A stretch of 12,767 bases of DNA from Legionellaceae bacterium (GCA_947504795.1 CANNJG010000037.1:1-12767), one strand, 5' to 3'. Shown: positions 1 to 7,417, numbered from the stretch's first letter. Numbers and translations are program-made. Notes: generated by a model not told the origin, from the letters alone.

Positions 1-22
1 CTATAATAATTGCAAAAATCAC
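1..22 (-). CDS. Partial N-terminus of a probable small membrane protein, GTG start
   Basis: Only seven codons are inside the window (reading M-I-F-A-I-I-I), so the product cannot be identified. A GTG codon lies six bases after a good Shine-Dalgarno GAGGT (29-33), itself about 30 bases downstream of a strong promoter (69-98), which makes this a credible gene start. The hydrophobic first residues fit a membrane protein. In many gammaproteobacteria the gene after cytochrome oxidase subunit III encodes a small two-helix membrane protein (DUF2909) or SURF1; the start is compatible with the former, but that is an inference from gene order. Confidence 0.4.
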
Positions 23-28
23 GATTTT

Positions 29-33
29 ACCTC
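29..33 (-). promoter_or_regulatory. Ribosome binding site deciding a GTG start
   Basis: The minus strand reads GAGGT, followed by six bases and then GTG (22-20). No ATG in a usable frame lies nearby; the upstream ATG at the 38-49 palindrome opens a frame that stops after five codons. The site is therefore the main support for the truncated gene at the left edge. Confidence 0.5.
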
Positions 34-68
34 AGAGATGCTCGAGCATGACAGAATACAAGATCAAC

Positions 69-98
69 ATTATAGCAATATTAACAATATTCGATCAA
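69..98 (-). promoter_or_regulatory. Sigma70-like extended -10 promoter downstream of ctaE
   Basis: On the minus strand TTGATC (98-93) is separated by 18 bases from a perfect TATAAT (74-69), and TGC directly before it gives the extended -10 form. The predicted start is near position 62, giving a leader of roughly 40 bases to the GTG at 22. It would transcribe the gene(s) leaving the left edge independently of, or in addition to, readthrough from the cytochrome oxidase operon. Called from hexamer match only. Confidence 0.55.
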
Positions 99-129
99 TT
101 ATTAGGATGCAGGGCATGGGATCAGTTGC

Positions 130-1002
130 CTACAACCAGTAAACAAAAATAAACAAGAACAACCAGACAACATCCACGAAATGCCAATACCAAGCCACCG
201 CTTCAAAGGCAAAATGGCGATCTGGGGTAAAGTGTCCATACAAAGAGCGAATTAAAATCACGATTAACATGATGGTACCAATGGTCACATGAAGACCATG
301 AAATCCTGTTAACATAAAAAAAGTAGTCCCGTAAATGCCGGCGTCCAAGGTTAAATTCATTTCTGTGTACGCATCATGATATTCTTTTGCCTGAAGGGTC
401 AAAAACAATATCCCCAGCGCAATCGTGAAGGCCAATCCGACTTCTAACTGACGCCGCTTATTATACTTCAAAGCCCAATGCGCCCAAGTGATGGTTATCC
501 CAGAAGTCAATAAAATCAAGGTATTCGCTGCCGCAAGTCCCCAAGCATCCATGGCATGGTAAGCACCGACAAACGTATGATTATCCGGATTGGCTAACAA
601 TGGCCACACTGCTTTAAAGGATGGCCACAACGTAAGATGCGTAATCGGATTAATCTCGCCACCCATTTCCGGTATGGTCAAATAACGCGAAGCAAATAGG
701 GCCCCAAAAAAACTCCCAAAAAAACAAACTTCAGAAAAAATAAACCAGCACATCCCCCAGCGAAAGGAGCGATCAACCTGAAGGTTGAAGCGATTTTTTT
801 GATTCTCATAAATCACTTGGCCAAACCAACCAAAAAACATCCCAATCAAAACACAAAATCCCAGCGTAAATACATAAGGCCCGTACCAATCCGCATGCAT
901 CCATGATGCCGCCCCCACCAACGTCGTGGTTAAGCCTATGGAGCCGACAATAGGCCAATGACTCGGCTCTGGAATATAATAGGTACTGTTATCAGCGCTC
1001 AT
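130..1002 (-). CDS. ctaE: Cytochrome c oxidase subunit III
   Basis: This is the 290-residue, seven-helix subunit III of an aa3-type haem-copper oxidase in the cytoplasmic membrane. It carries no redox centre but stabilises subunit I and supports proton uptake through the D pathway. Visible family marks are the membrane glutamate in FSEVCFF (E91), the TGFHGLHV helix and the C-terminal YWHFVDVVWLFLF segment. It also has the extended loop after helix 3 (about residues 108-140) seen in proteobacterial forms. The ATG follows GGAG with five intervening bases. It lies 44 bases after ctaG and is the last recognisable gene of the cox operon here. Length and motifs are complete. Confidence 0.97.
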   Translation of the reverse strand: MSADNSTYYIPEPSHWPIVGSIGLTTTLVGAASWMHADWYGPYVFTLGFCVLIGMFFGWFGQVIYENQKNRFNLQVDRSFRWGMCWFIFSEVCFFGSFFGALFASRYLTIPEMGGEINPITHLTLWPSFKAVWPLLANPDNHTFVGAYHAMDAWGLAAANTLILLTSGITITWAHWALKYNKRRQLEVGLAFTIALGILFLTLQAKEYHDAYTEMNLTLDAGIYGTTFFMLTGFHGLHVTIGTIMLIVILIRSLYGHFTPDRHFAFEAVAWYWHFVDVVWLFLFIFVYWL

Positions 1003-1026
1003 GAACTCTCCAATTAAATCTTCGGT

Positions 1027-1042
1027 CGGATCAGTTGATCCG
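1027..1042. repeat. Perfect inverted repeat in the ctaG-ctaE gap
   Basis: CGGATCA and TGATCCG form 7-bp arms around a 2-base centre, filling much of the only sizeable gap inside the cox operon. As RNA the two bases are too few for a loop, so the closing pair would open; it could still fold with a 4-base loop, and as DNA it is a near-palindrome. No T-run follows on the minus strand, so it is not a simple terminator. It may be an mRNA processing or stability element. Confidence 0.5.
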
Positions 1043-1046
1043 TTTG

Positions 1047-1586
1047 CTAAGCGACCCTATCTGTCACATCAAATAATGCATATGCCAGCGTAATCGTTTT
1101 AACATCAGCAGGAAGCTCCGGATCTAGATGAAATAACAACGGCATATCCATCGCTTCATGACCATTTAAAGTTTGCTGCGTAAAACAAAAGCATTCTGTT
1201 TTTTTTATATATTTTGCAGCAATACCCGGCGTCACACTCGGAATCGCTTGCACCGTCATACGCCGATTCGTTTTATTTTCAGCATAAAAAGCCAAGCGCG
1301 CAATCTTCCCAGGGTGCACTGTAATTCGGGTCACTTTGGGATAAAACGCCCAAGGAACACCGCCGTTATTGGTCGCTACAAACTCGACCACCACGTCTCG
1401 ATCATCTGCCACGGCTAATGTTGTAGCCGAGTACGGCGCGGTATCTTGGACGACTTTGCCGTTAATACTTAAGGCTTTACATAAGCTGTTGTAGATAGGG
1501 ACCAACGCGAACCCAAACCCAAACATCAGTCCACCCAATACGGCTAGCGTCCCGGCTACTTTTGTGTGCCTCTTACGCCGCGTCAT
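1047..1586 (-). CDS. ctaG: Cytochrome c oxidase assembly protein, CuB chaperone (Cox11 family)
   Basis: Members of this family deliver copper to the CuB site of subunit I. The 179-residue protein has a short basic N-terminus (MTRRKRHTK), one membrane anchor at about residues 11-31 and a periplasmic immunoglobulin-like domain. The copper-binding CFCF motif is present (C132 and C134), as is the conserved third cysteine just after the anchor (C36 in SLCKALSINGK). The start overlaps the ctaD stop by four bases, giving translational coupling of subunit I and its metallochaperone. This is the Cox11-type CtaG, not the unrelated Bacillus CtaG. Length and key residues are normal. Confidence 0.96.
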   Translation of the reverse strand: MTRRKRHTKVAGTLAVLGGLMFGFGFALVPIYNSLCKALSINGKVVQDTAPYSATTLAVADDRDVVVEFVATNNGGVPWAFYPKVTRITVHPGKIARLAFYAENKTNRRMTVQAIPSVTPGIAAKYIKKTECFCFTQQTLNGHEAMDMPLLFHLDPELPADVKTITLAYALFDVTDRVA

Positions 1587-3193
1587 GTAACGTTAGGTGC
1601 TATCGTAAAACTATGATAGGGAGGCGGTGACGATAATGTCCATTCCAAACCATGCGCCCCTTCCCACACTTGCGCATCGACCACCTGACCTTTTTTTCTA
1701 ACCGCGCAAAATAATACGTTGTATAAAAATACCAACTGCGACAGCCCAAATATAAACGCGCCGATGGAAACCACCACGTTGAAATTGGTAAACTGTAATG
1801 CATAATCGGGCACACGCCTTGGCATACCCGCTAGCCCTAGAAAATGCATCGGTAAAAACGTCACATTCACAGAAATCACGGACAACCAAAAGTGCCATTT
1901 GCCCAGGGTTTCGTTATACATATGCCCTGTCCATTTCGGTATCCAATAATAAATCGCTGAAAACAATGCAAAAATAACCCCAGGCACTAACACATAATGA
2001 AAATGTGCCACTACAAAGTAAGTGTCTTGGTATTGAAAATCAGCAGGTACCAGCGATAACATGATGCCGGTGAATCCTCCGAAGGTAAACAAAAACAAAA
2101 AACCCAGCGCAAACAACATAGGCGTTTCAAAGGTCATAGAGCCTTTGTAAATCGTAGCCGTCCAATTGAACACTTTTATCCCTGTGGGTACCGCAACCAA
2201 CATGGTGGTGTACATAAAAAACAATTGTGCGCCCAAAGGCACCCCGGTGGTAAACATATGATGAACCCAAACGATAAACGATACAAAGGCAATTGTCGCT
2301 AAAGCATAGACCATCGATGCATATCCAAATAAGCGTTTACGACTAAACGTTGGAATCACCTCAGAAATAACGCCAAACGCAGGAAGAACCAATACATAGA
2401 CCTCTGGATGTCCAAAAAACCAAAAAATATGCTGAAACAATACCGGATCGCCGCCGCCTGCTGCTTCAAAAAAGCTGGTGCCAAAATGGCGGTCAGCTAA
2501 CATCATGGTCACGGCACCGGCTAATACCGGCATAATTGCGATCAATAAAAAGGCAGTCACCAACCACGACCAAACAAACATAGGTAACTTCATCATAGTC
2601 ATGCCGGGGGCACGCATATTGAAAATCGTCGAGATAATGTTGATAGATCCCATAATCGAAGAGAGTCCCATCATATGGATGGAGAAAATCATAAAATCTG
2701 TACTCGGCGGTGCAAATTTAGTCGATAAAGGGGCATAAAACGTCCAACCAAAATTAGGGCCTCCTCCGGCATGAAACATCGTAGAGAGCAACAATGTAAA
2801 TGCGAAAGGTAACAGCCAAAAGCTCCAGTTGTTCAACCTCGGCAAAGCCATGTCAGGTGCCCCGATCATCATCGGGATCTGCCAATTTGCAAGCCCGGTA
2901 AACGCCGGCATGACCACACCAAATAACATAATCAACCCATGCATAGTGGTCATTTGGTTATAGAAATTCGGATCCACAAACCGATGTCCGGGCTGGAGCA
3001 ACTCAATGCGGATAACCATGGCCATAGCCCCCGCAATAAAAAAGCTCACCAGTGCCAGCCAGAGGTATAACGTGCCAATATCTTTATGATTGGTCGTAAA
3101 AACCCAACGTTTTATAAACCCTAAGATACCTTTGCCTTGATGAGGCCCATGATCATGATGATCCGAACTATGCACTATCGCAACGTCACTCAT
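1583..3193 (-). CDS. ctaD: Cytochrome c oxidase subunit I (A1-type haem-copper oxidase)
   Basis: This is the catalytic 12-helix subunit (536 residues) that reduces O2 and pumps protons. All expected ligands are visible by comparison with mitochondrial COX1: haem a histidines H85 and H399, haem a3 H397, and CuB H262, H311 and H312 with the cross-linked tyrosine Y266 in GHPEVY. Proton-pathway residues are present: D114 in GAPDMA for the D channel, E264 in GHPEVY, and K340 in PTGIK for the K channel, which places it in the A1 class. The ATG is preceded by AGGAGG with six bases spacing and overlaps the ctaC stop by four bases. The N-terminus before helix 1 is histidine-rich (H8, H12, H13, H15, H18). 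Confidence 0.98.
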   Translation of the reverse strand: MSDVAIVHSSDHHDHGPHQGKGILGFIKRWVFTTNHKDIGTLYLWLALVSFFIAGAMAMVIRIELLQPGHRFVDPNFYNQMTTMHGLIMLFGVVMPAFTGLANWQIPMMIGAPDMALPRLNNWSFWLLPFAFTLLLSTMFHAGGGPNFGWTFYAPLSTKFAPPSTDFMIFSIHMMGLSSIMGSINIISTIFNMRAPGMTMMKLPMFVWSWLVTAFLLIAIMPVLAGAVTMMLADRHFGTSFFEAAGGGDPVLFQHIFWFFGHPEVYVLVLPAFGVISEVIPTFSRKRLFGYASMVYALATIAFVSFIVWVHHMFTTGVPLGAQLFFMYTTMLVAVPTGIKVFNWTATIYKGSMTFETPMLFALGFLFLFTFGGFTGIMLSLVPADFQYQDTYFVVAHFHYVLVPGVIFALFSAIYYWIPKWTGHMYNETLGKWHFWLSVISVNVTFLPMHFLGLAGMPRRVPDYALQFTNFNVVVSIGAFIFGLSQLVFLYNVLFCAVRKKGQVVDAQVWEGAHGLEWTLSSPPPYHSFTIAPNVT

Positions 3194-4386
3194 TGCAACC
3201 CTCCTGCTCGAGCTTTATTGACTATTGTTGGTTTGGTTTCATGACTGAGGCGTAACAAGCGTACATCCTCCGGTTGAACCTCGTCGTTGGTATTATTATC
3301 CCAGGCATTTCGCTCATAGGTAATGATGGCCGCTATTTCTTCATCGGTCAGTTGATCCGCGTACGCCTGCATGGCACTGCCGGAAACGCCTAGCAAAAGC
3401 AAATCAATATGTCTTGATATGGGGTGCCCAACCGCAATAGAACTGCGTTTTAAGGCCGGATACAGAGGCGGTAATCCTGCTCCATTTTCGCCATGACACG
3501 CCAAACAGTATTGTTCATATTTTTGCTTGCCAAGCGACATCAATGCGTCTCTTGTCATCGCCGCTTCAGGTTGCGATTGGTGTTGGATCAACGCGTCTTG
3601 ATCCGCCAACTGATCTTTAGTCCATTGCACAAAAGCTTCCTGACTCACGGCTTTAACCACAATCGGCATAAATCCATGATACAGACCGCACAATTCAGTG
3701 CATTGCCCCCGGTAAATGCCGGGTTTTTCGATTTTTGCCCACGTTTCATGCATAAAGCCGGGAATCGCATCGCGCTTCACTCCTAATTTAGGCACCCACC
3801 ATGAATGAATCACATCGTTAGAGGTCACCAAAAAGCGTATTTTCTTGCCCACAGGGACAACTAGAGGCTTATCTACATCGACCAAGTACCATTTGTCTTT
3901 GGGGATTTTATTGCGAATAGCCGCGTAGGGCGTCGCCAGCATACTGTAAAAATGGATGCCTTGATCCATATACTGATATTGCCATTTCCACTGATACCCT
4001 ACAATTTTTATTGTTAGATCTGCATCATCCGTATTATCCATGTTCATCAATACCCTGGTCGCAGGAATGGCTAATGCAATCAGAATAATGATAGGAATTA
4101 CTGTCCAAACGATCTCAAGCTTGATATTTTCATGAAACGCGGCGGCTTTATAGCCTTTAGACTTACGATGATGAATCAATGCATAAATCATCACCCCAAA
4201 TACAACAACACCTATTCCGACACAAAACCACATGGCGACCACATGCAACCAATAGATTTCATGACTCACCGGCGTCACACCACGATACATATTCATCCGC
4301 CAAGGATCCGTTGCACTTGCCACCGGACCTATCAGCATCAGTACCAGCAGGATTAACCAGCGGTAAATTGTTCGTTTATTTTGCAT
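3190..4386 (-). CDS. ctaC: Cytochrome c oxidase subunit II with fused C-terminal cytochrome c domain (caa3 type)
   Basis: This subunit accepts electrons through the dinuclear CuA centre and passes them to subunit I. The 398 residues divide into a signal peptide (about 1-25), two membrane helices (about 45-70 and 92-112), a periplasmic CuA cupredoxin domain and a class I cytochrome c domain (about 283-365). The YQWKWQY aromatic patch (131-137) and CuA ligands H194, C229, E231, C233, H237 and M240 are present. The fused domain has haem motif CLACH (C294, C297, H298) and a plausible axial methionine M339. The fusion makes this a caa3-type enzyme. The gene overlaps the upstream cytochrome gene by 11 bases and ctaD by four. 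Confidence 0.97.
   Translation of the reverse strand: MQNKRTIYRWLILLVLMLIGPVASATDPWRMNMYRGVTPVSHEIYWLHVVAMWFCVGIGVVVFGVMIYALIHHRKSKGYKAAAFHENIKLEIVWTVIPIIILIALAIPATRVLMNMDNTDDADLTIKIVGYQWKWQYQYMDQGIHFYSMLATPYAAIRNKIPKDKWYLVDVDKPLVVPVGKKIRFLVTSNDVIHSWWVPKLGVKRDAIPGFMHETWAKIEKPGIYRGQCTELCGLYHGFMPIVVKAVSQEAFVQWTKDQLADQDALIQHQSQPEAAMTRDALMSLGKQKYEQYCLACHGENGAGLPPLYPALKRSSIAVGHPISRHIDLLLLGVSGSAMQAYADQLTDEEIAAIITYERNAWDNNTNDEVQPEDVRLLRLSHETKPTIVNKARAGGLQ
3200..3205 (-). promoter_or_regulatory. Strong Shine-Dalgarno of ctaD inside the ctaC end
   Basis: AGGAGG lies in the last codons of ctaC and six bases before the ctaD ATG at 3193. It fixes the ctaD start at the ATGA overlap and predicts high initiation of the catalytic subunit. 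Confidence 0.75.
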
Positions 4387-5674
4387 TCACATCCCCATCT
4401 GCAGCCACATTGATACGTTGCGAGCGTGTCAAGGAGCGATCAAGAATATAATCGACCGCGGCAATAATATCATTGTTAGAGCACGTGACACACGCGCCTT
4501 TAATTGGCATGCTGTTATAGCCTTTAATCGCATGCTGATAGAGTCCGTTCAAACCCGATTGTTGATAGCGATGGTACCAGCTTTGACTGTTACCAATCAC
4601 CGGGGCCGTCATTTTTCCGTCTTGATGGCAAATAATACACACTTTGTTGTATACTTCCTTACCCCGTATCCGCGTCGGCGCTTTTTCCGAGGGCGTCACT
4701 ACAAATCGGTCGACGCTCTCGACCGTTTTTAGGTAAGTGGCTATCGCAAGCTGATCCTCTCGAGTTAAATATTTCAAACTGTCATGGTCCACTTCAGCCA
4801 TCGGACCGGCCACAGGGCCGGCTTGATTCAACAGTTGATTATTCACAAATACATTCGCTATTTCTTCTGGGGTATTGTCTGCCAACCCAGCCTTAGTAAT
4901 ATTAGGCGCCCAATAATTATCAATAAACCCACCACCAAGGTAATAGCGCTGAATCGGGGCACCTAGGGCATTCAGAGGGGTATGACACATACTGCAGTGG
5001 CCTAAGCCATCGACCAAGTATTTGCCGCGATTCCATTCCGAACTGTGTGCCGGGTCAGGACTATACCGTTCATTGGGATAAAAAAACAGCAAATTCCAGC
5101 CAAACAAGGTTAATCTTGCGCCTGGGACACTAAACGGGAAAGGCAAAGGGACATTATCTTGATGCACGGCAGGCAAATGTTGGAAATACTGGTAGAGCGC
5201 GTAGGCATCTTCATCGCTAATATTGGCAAAATACACAAAAGGATACACCGGGAAATAAAATCCGCCGCTGGGATTTCTACCTTCTTTTAAAGCACGAACA
5301 AAATCTTGCTCTGTCCAGCCACCAATGCCTGTCTCTTTATCAGGCGTAATGTTGGGGCTATAAAACGTACCAAAAGGCGTTGCAATAGCTAGGCCGCCTG
5401 CATAAGCAGGGGTGTTGCCTTTAACGTTGGTATGACAAGCAATACAGTCACCAATTTTAGCAATATATTCACCGCGTTGGATCTGTGCCTCAATGGATGC
5501 ATTTTCGCCTGGGGTTGTTTTTGGATAAGCTGGATAATAGTTATCTATGATCGTTAAGGTGGGTTTGCTAGGTGTGACGATTTCAGTATCTGCAGCATGA
5601 ATGGTTTGCACACTCAAGCAAAACACTGCTAGCAATCCGAGATACCTAACTTTATATTCTAAGAAACAAGGCAA
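4376..5674 (-). CDS. Periplasmic three-haem c-type cytochrome heading the cox operon
   Basis: The 432-residue protein has a signal peptide (about 1-28, ending IHAA) and three CxxCH haem motifs: CIACH (77-81), CSMCH (227-231) and CIICH (346-350). Domains 1 and 2 (about 60-325) resemble the cytochrome subunit of membrane alcohol/gluconate dehydrogenases. Domain 3 (about 335-412) looks like cytochrome c5, with MP at 389-390 and an extra cysteine pair C395/C398 as in the c5 disulfide. Candidate axial methionines are M292 (domain 2) and M389 (domain 3); domain 1 has none. The start is TTG, chosen because AAGGAG lies five bases upstream and no ATG gives a complete signal peptide. Its place before ctaC suggests it feeds electrons to the caa3 oxidase, either from the bc1 complex or from an unidentified dehydrogenase; this is inference. 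Confidence 0.9.
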   Translation of the reverse strand: MPCFLEYKVRYLGLLAVFCLSVQTIHAADTEIVTPSKPTLTIIDNYYPAYPKTTPGENASIEAQIQRGEYIAKIGDCIACHTNVKGNTPAYAGGLAIATPFGTFYSPNITPDKETGIGGWTEQDFVRALKEGRNPSGGFYFPVYPFVYFANISDEDAYALYQYFQHLPAVHQDNVPLPFPFSVPGARLTLFGWNLLFFYPNERYSPDPAHSSEWNRGKYLVDGLGHCSMCHTPLNALGAPIQRYYLGGGFIDNYWAPNITKAGLADNTPEEIANVFVNNQLLNQAGPVAGPMAEVDHDSLKYLTREDQLAIATYLKTVESVDRFVVTPSEKAPTRIRGKEVYNKVCIICHQDGKMTAPVIGNSQSWYHRYQQSGLNGLYQHAIKGYNSMPIKGACVTCSNNDIIAAVDYILDRSLTRSQRINVAADGDVNAK

Positions 5675-5679
5675 GTTCG

Positions 5680-5685
5680 CTCCTT
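5680..5685 (-). promoter_or_regulatory. Shine-Dalgarno deciding the TTG start of the three-haem cytochrome
   Basis: AAGGAG is followed by CGAAC and then TTG (5674). It supports the rare TTG initiation codon. The upstream bases CTCC-CCAA-GGAG could pair as a 4-bp stem that hides the site, but the stem is too short to argue much from it. Confidence 0.6.
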
Positions 5686-5691
5686 GGGGAG

Positions 5692-5711
5692 GATAAAAGC
5701 GTCATTTTATC
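5692..5711. repeat. Perfect dyad over the cox operon promoter
   Basis: GATAAAA and TTTTATC form 7-bp arms around a 6-base centre. The dyad covers the predicted -10 hexamer (5704-5709) and the predicted start point, where a repressor could bind. On the minus strand no T-run follows, so it does not look like a terminator for the upstream outer-membrane gene. Its arms are AT-rich, so chance remains possible. Confidence 0.45.
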
Positions 5712-5732
5712 GGGAGCATACAGAAGTTGCAA
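5704..5732 (-). promoter_or_regulatory. Candidate promoter of the cytochrome c / cta operon
   Basis: On the minus strand TTGCAA (5732-5727) is separated by 17 bases from TAAAAT (5709-5704). Transcription would begin near 5697, giving a leader of about 22 bases that contains the AAGGAG ribosome site. The 101-base gap to the outer-membrane gene is the largest upstream of any cox gene, which also suits an operon start here. Confidence 0.45.
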
Positions 5733-5775
5733 TGACCTCCTGTTAACCAACAAAAATAAATTGAATGGAAATTTT

Positions 5776-6588
5776 TTACATCGCGCACGTAATGCTCAAT
5801 AAGAGTGAACTAATATAAATATGACTCAGCATTAGTCCTTTGTTGAGGGTCTGTCCTGGCGCAGGTGCCAACAGAGTACTTCCCCAGTCGGCAAACTCAT
5901 AGCCTATCCCTGTTCGCCAATAATCATTGATTTTTTTTTGGATACCAAACCCCAATGCATAAGTAAAGACGGTTTCAGTATTTTTCCCAAAATTCGGGGG
6001 CAGAACGCCCTTATAGATGCTAGGACTGATAGTAAATCCATGTGCTGTGTTGAAACCCACACCCAAATCGAGACTCGCATAAGGCAAAAGATCATAATAA
6101 TTGATATCAGCAAACATTTTACCCGTTAAGGTAACGCGGGCCTCATTAACACTGTATGAATACGTATGGTTATTAAAATCCGGGTCAGCACTCTCCCAAA
6201 TATCTCCGCTCAAATTAGCGTCTGTGCTTCCTGCAATTGAGAGACCAAATTGACTAATAAACAGCGAGGTCAATTGTTTTTGCATACCTAAAAAAAGCTC
6301 TCCGTAGAGCAATACATTAGAGCTTGGCGTCGCTTCAAAAGTTTTTTTAACGTCTGATCGTAGATAAAACGTTTGCGATTTACCATTGTCATGATTATAA
6401 GCTGGACCAATACTGGCTGTCATCACATGTTCCCATGGATAGCTAGTCGATAGGATTTTGGATACGGGACAGGCATCCTCGGACAACCACCAATCATCCA
6501 TCTTGATGTCAGGTCCCATTGCGCCTGCCCATACGCTACCGAAAAAAATAACACCTAAAAGTGGAACAACGAGCCTATTTATCTTCAC
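5776..6588 (-). CDS. Outer-membrane beta-barrel protein, Legionella-type family
   Basis: A 270-residue protein is predicted when initiated at GTG 6588, which gives a classical signal peptide (MKINRLVVPLLGVIFFG, cleavage near SVWA). The frame is open to a TTG at 6612, adding eight residues, but this start has no better ribosome site. The mature part alternates short amphipathic strands and glycine/aspartate turns, as in an 8-10 strand barrel. Conserved-looking stretches are SQTFYLR, LLYGELFLGMQKQL, SGDIWESADPDF, VGFNTAHGFT and GIGYEFADWG. From memory these match an uncharacterised outer-membrane family abundant in Legionella; I cannot confirm by search. The C-terminus ends CAM rather than the usual aromatic residue. 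Precise function is unknown. Confidence 0.82.
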   Translation of the reverse strand: MKINRLVVPLLGVIFFGSVWAGAMGPDIKMDDWWLSEDACPVSKILSTSYPWEHVMTASIGPAYNHDNGKSQTFYLRSDVKKTFEATPSSNVLLYGELFLGMQKQLTSLFISQFGLSIAGSTDANLSGDIWESADPDFNNHTYSYSVNEARVTLTGKMFADINYYDLLPYASLDLGVGFNTAHGFTISPSIYKGVLPPNFGKNTETVFTYALGFGIQKKINDYWRTGIGYEFADWGSTLLAPAPGQTLNKGLMLSHIYISSLLLSITCAM

Positions 6589-6685
6589 CGACCATTCGCC
6601 TTTAACAACCAATCCGATACTTTATCATCACATGAGTGCCGCTAAAATTCCAATAAAATTTTGATGTACTCCATCGAGAGACGTT

Positions 6686-7417
6686 TCAACGCCCACCATC
6701 GATGCTGAGACTTTGCCCGGTTACAAAGTCATTGTTCACCAAATAGAGCACCGCTTCGGCAATATAGCGCGGATGACCATGCCGTTTTAGCAGGGTTTTC
6801 GCTACAACACGTTGTTGCCGATCCACCGCTAATTGATTATTCCCTTCGGGCCACACGATTGAACCTGGGGCAATCGCATTCACTCTGACAACAGGCGCAA
6901 ACTCTTGTGCCAGCGCCTGAGTTTGCATAGCAAGTGCGGCTTTAGATTGGCAATAAGCGGCATAACCCCGCAAAGGCTTATGGGCATGAATATCGGTGAT
7001 GTTGATGATCGACCCTAGGGTCTTAACTAAATGAGGATACGCTGCAAGGCTCAAATCATAAGGAGCATGCACGTTGCAAGCAAACAGGGCAGCCCAATCA
7101 TCATTATGTTTAGAAAAAATAGAGGCATTATTCACCAACAAATCACATTGTCCTGCCCAATCAATAACCTCATCCATCAATTGAGAAGCCACATTCGGTT
7201 GGCATAAATCAGCGATTATCATGTGTGCACTATTGGCGCGTTGCTGGTTGTAGCGCGCGACCTGGGTTGCGGCAGTTTGCTGCGACTGGTGACAATGGAT
7301 AACCACGCGAAAGCCAGCCCTATGCAAGTACGCAACAATTTCCGCACCAATGCGTTTGGCAGCACCCGTAACCAAAGCCACCGGCGCAGAAGTTGTCTCC
7401 GTTCGCATCATGAGCAT
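6686..7417 (-). CDS. folM: Short-chain dehydrogenase, FolM/pteridine reductase-like
   Basis: This is a 243-residue NADPH-dependent reductase of the SDR fold. The dinucleotide motif is TGAAKRIG (17-24), with arginine where classical SDRs have glycine, as in pteridine reductases. NNAS (96-99) and Y155-xxx-K159 are present. The usual catalytic serine is replaced by D142, 13 residues before the tyrosine, the same Asp-Tyr-Lys arrangement known for Leishmania PTR1. The likely substrate is dihydromonapterin or dihydrofolate. Its ATG follows the kgtP stop with no base between, so the two are co-transcribed. Three ATGs fall among the first four codons, so the exact start is uncertain by three residues. 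The FolM name is by family resemblance; a generic SDR cannot be fully excluded. Confidence 0.85.
   Translation of the reverse strand: MLMMRTETTSAPVALVTGAAKRIGAEIVAYLHRAGFRVVIHCHQSQQTAATQVARYNQQRANSAHMIIADLCQPNVASQLMDEVIDWAGQCDLLVNNASIFSKHNDDWAALFACNVHAPYDLSLAAYPHLVKTLGSIINITDIHAHKPLRGYAAYCQSKAALAMQTQALAQEFAPVVRVNAIAPGSIVWPEGNNQLAVDRQQRVVAKTLLKRHGHPRYIAEAVLYLVNNDFVTGQSLSIDGGR

Noticed and set aside
2478..2738. Plus-strand 86-codon frame opposite ctaD
   Set aside because: It is antisense to a conserved catalytic region of subunit I, has no family resemblance and no convincing ribosome site; it is a shadow of ctaD codon use. The same applies to other antisense frames over ctaC, ctaG, kgtP and ubiB.
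5752..5778. AT-rich inverted repeat AAATT/AATTT just after the outer-membrane gene as an intrinsic terminator
   Set aside because: The stem is only five A-T pairs; although T's follow, it would be too weak to terminate.
6589..6612. TTG start of the outer-membrane protein at 6612
   Set aside because: The eight extra residues are not needed for the signal peptide, and the TTG lacks a good ribosome site. GTG at 6588 is preferred, though not certain.
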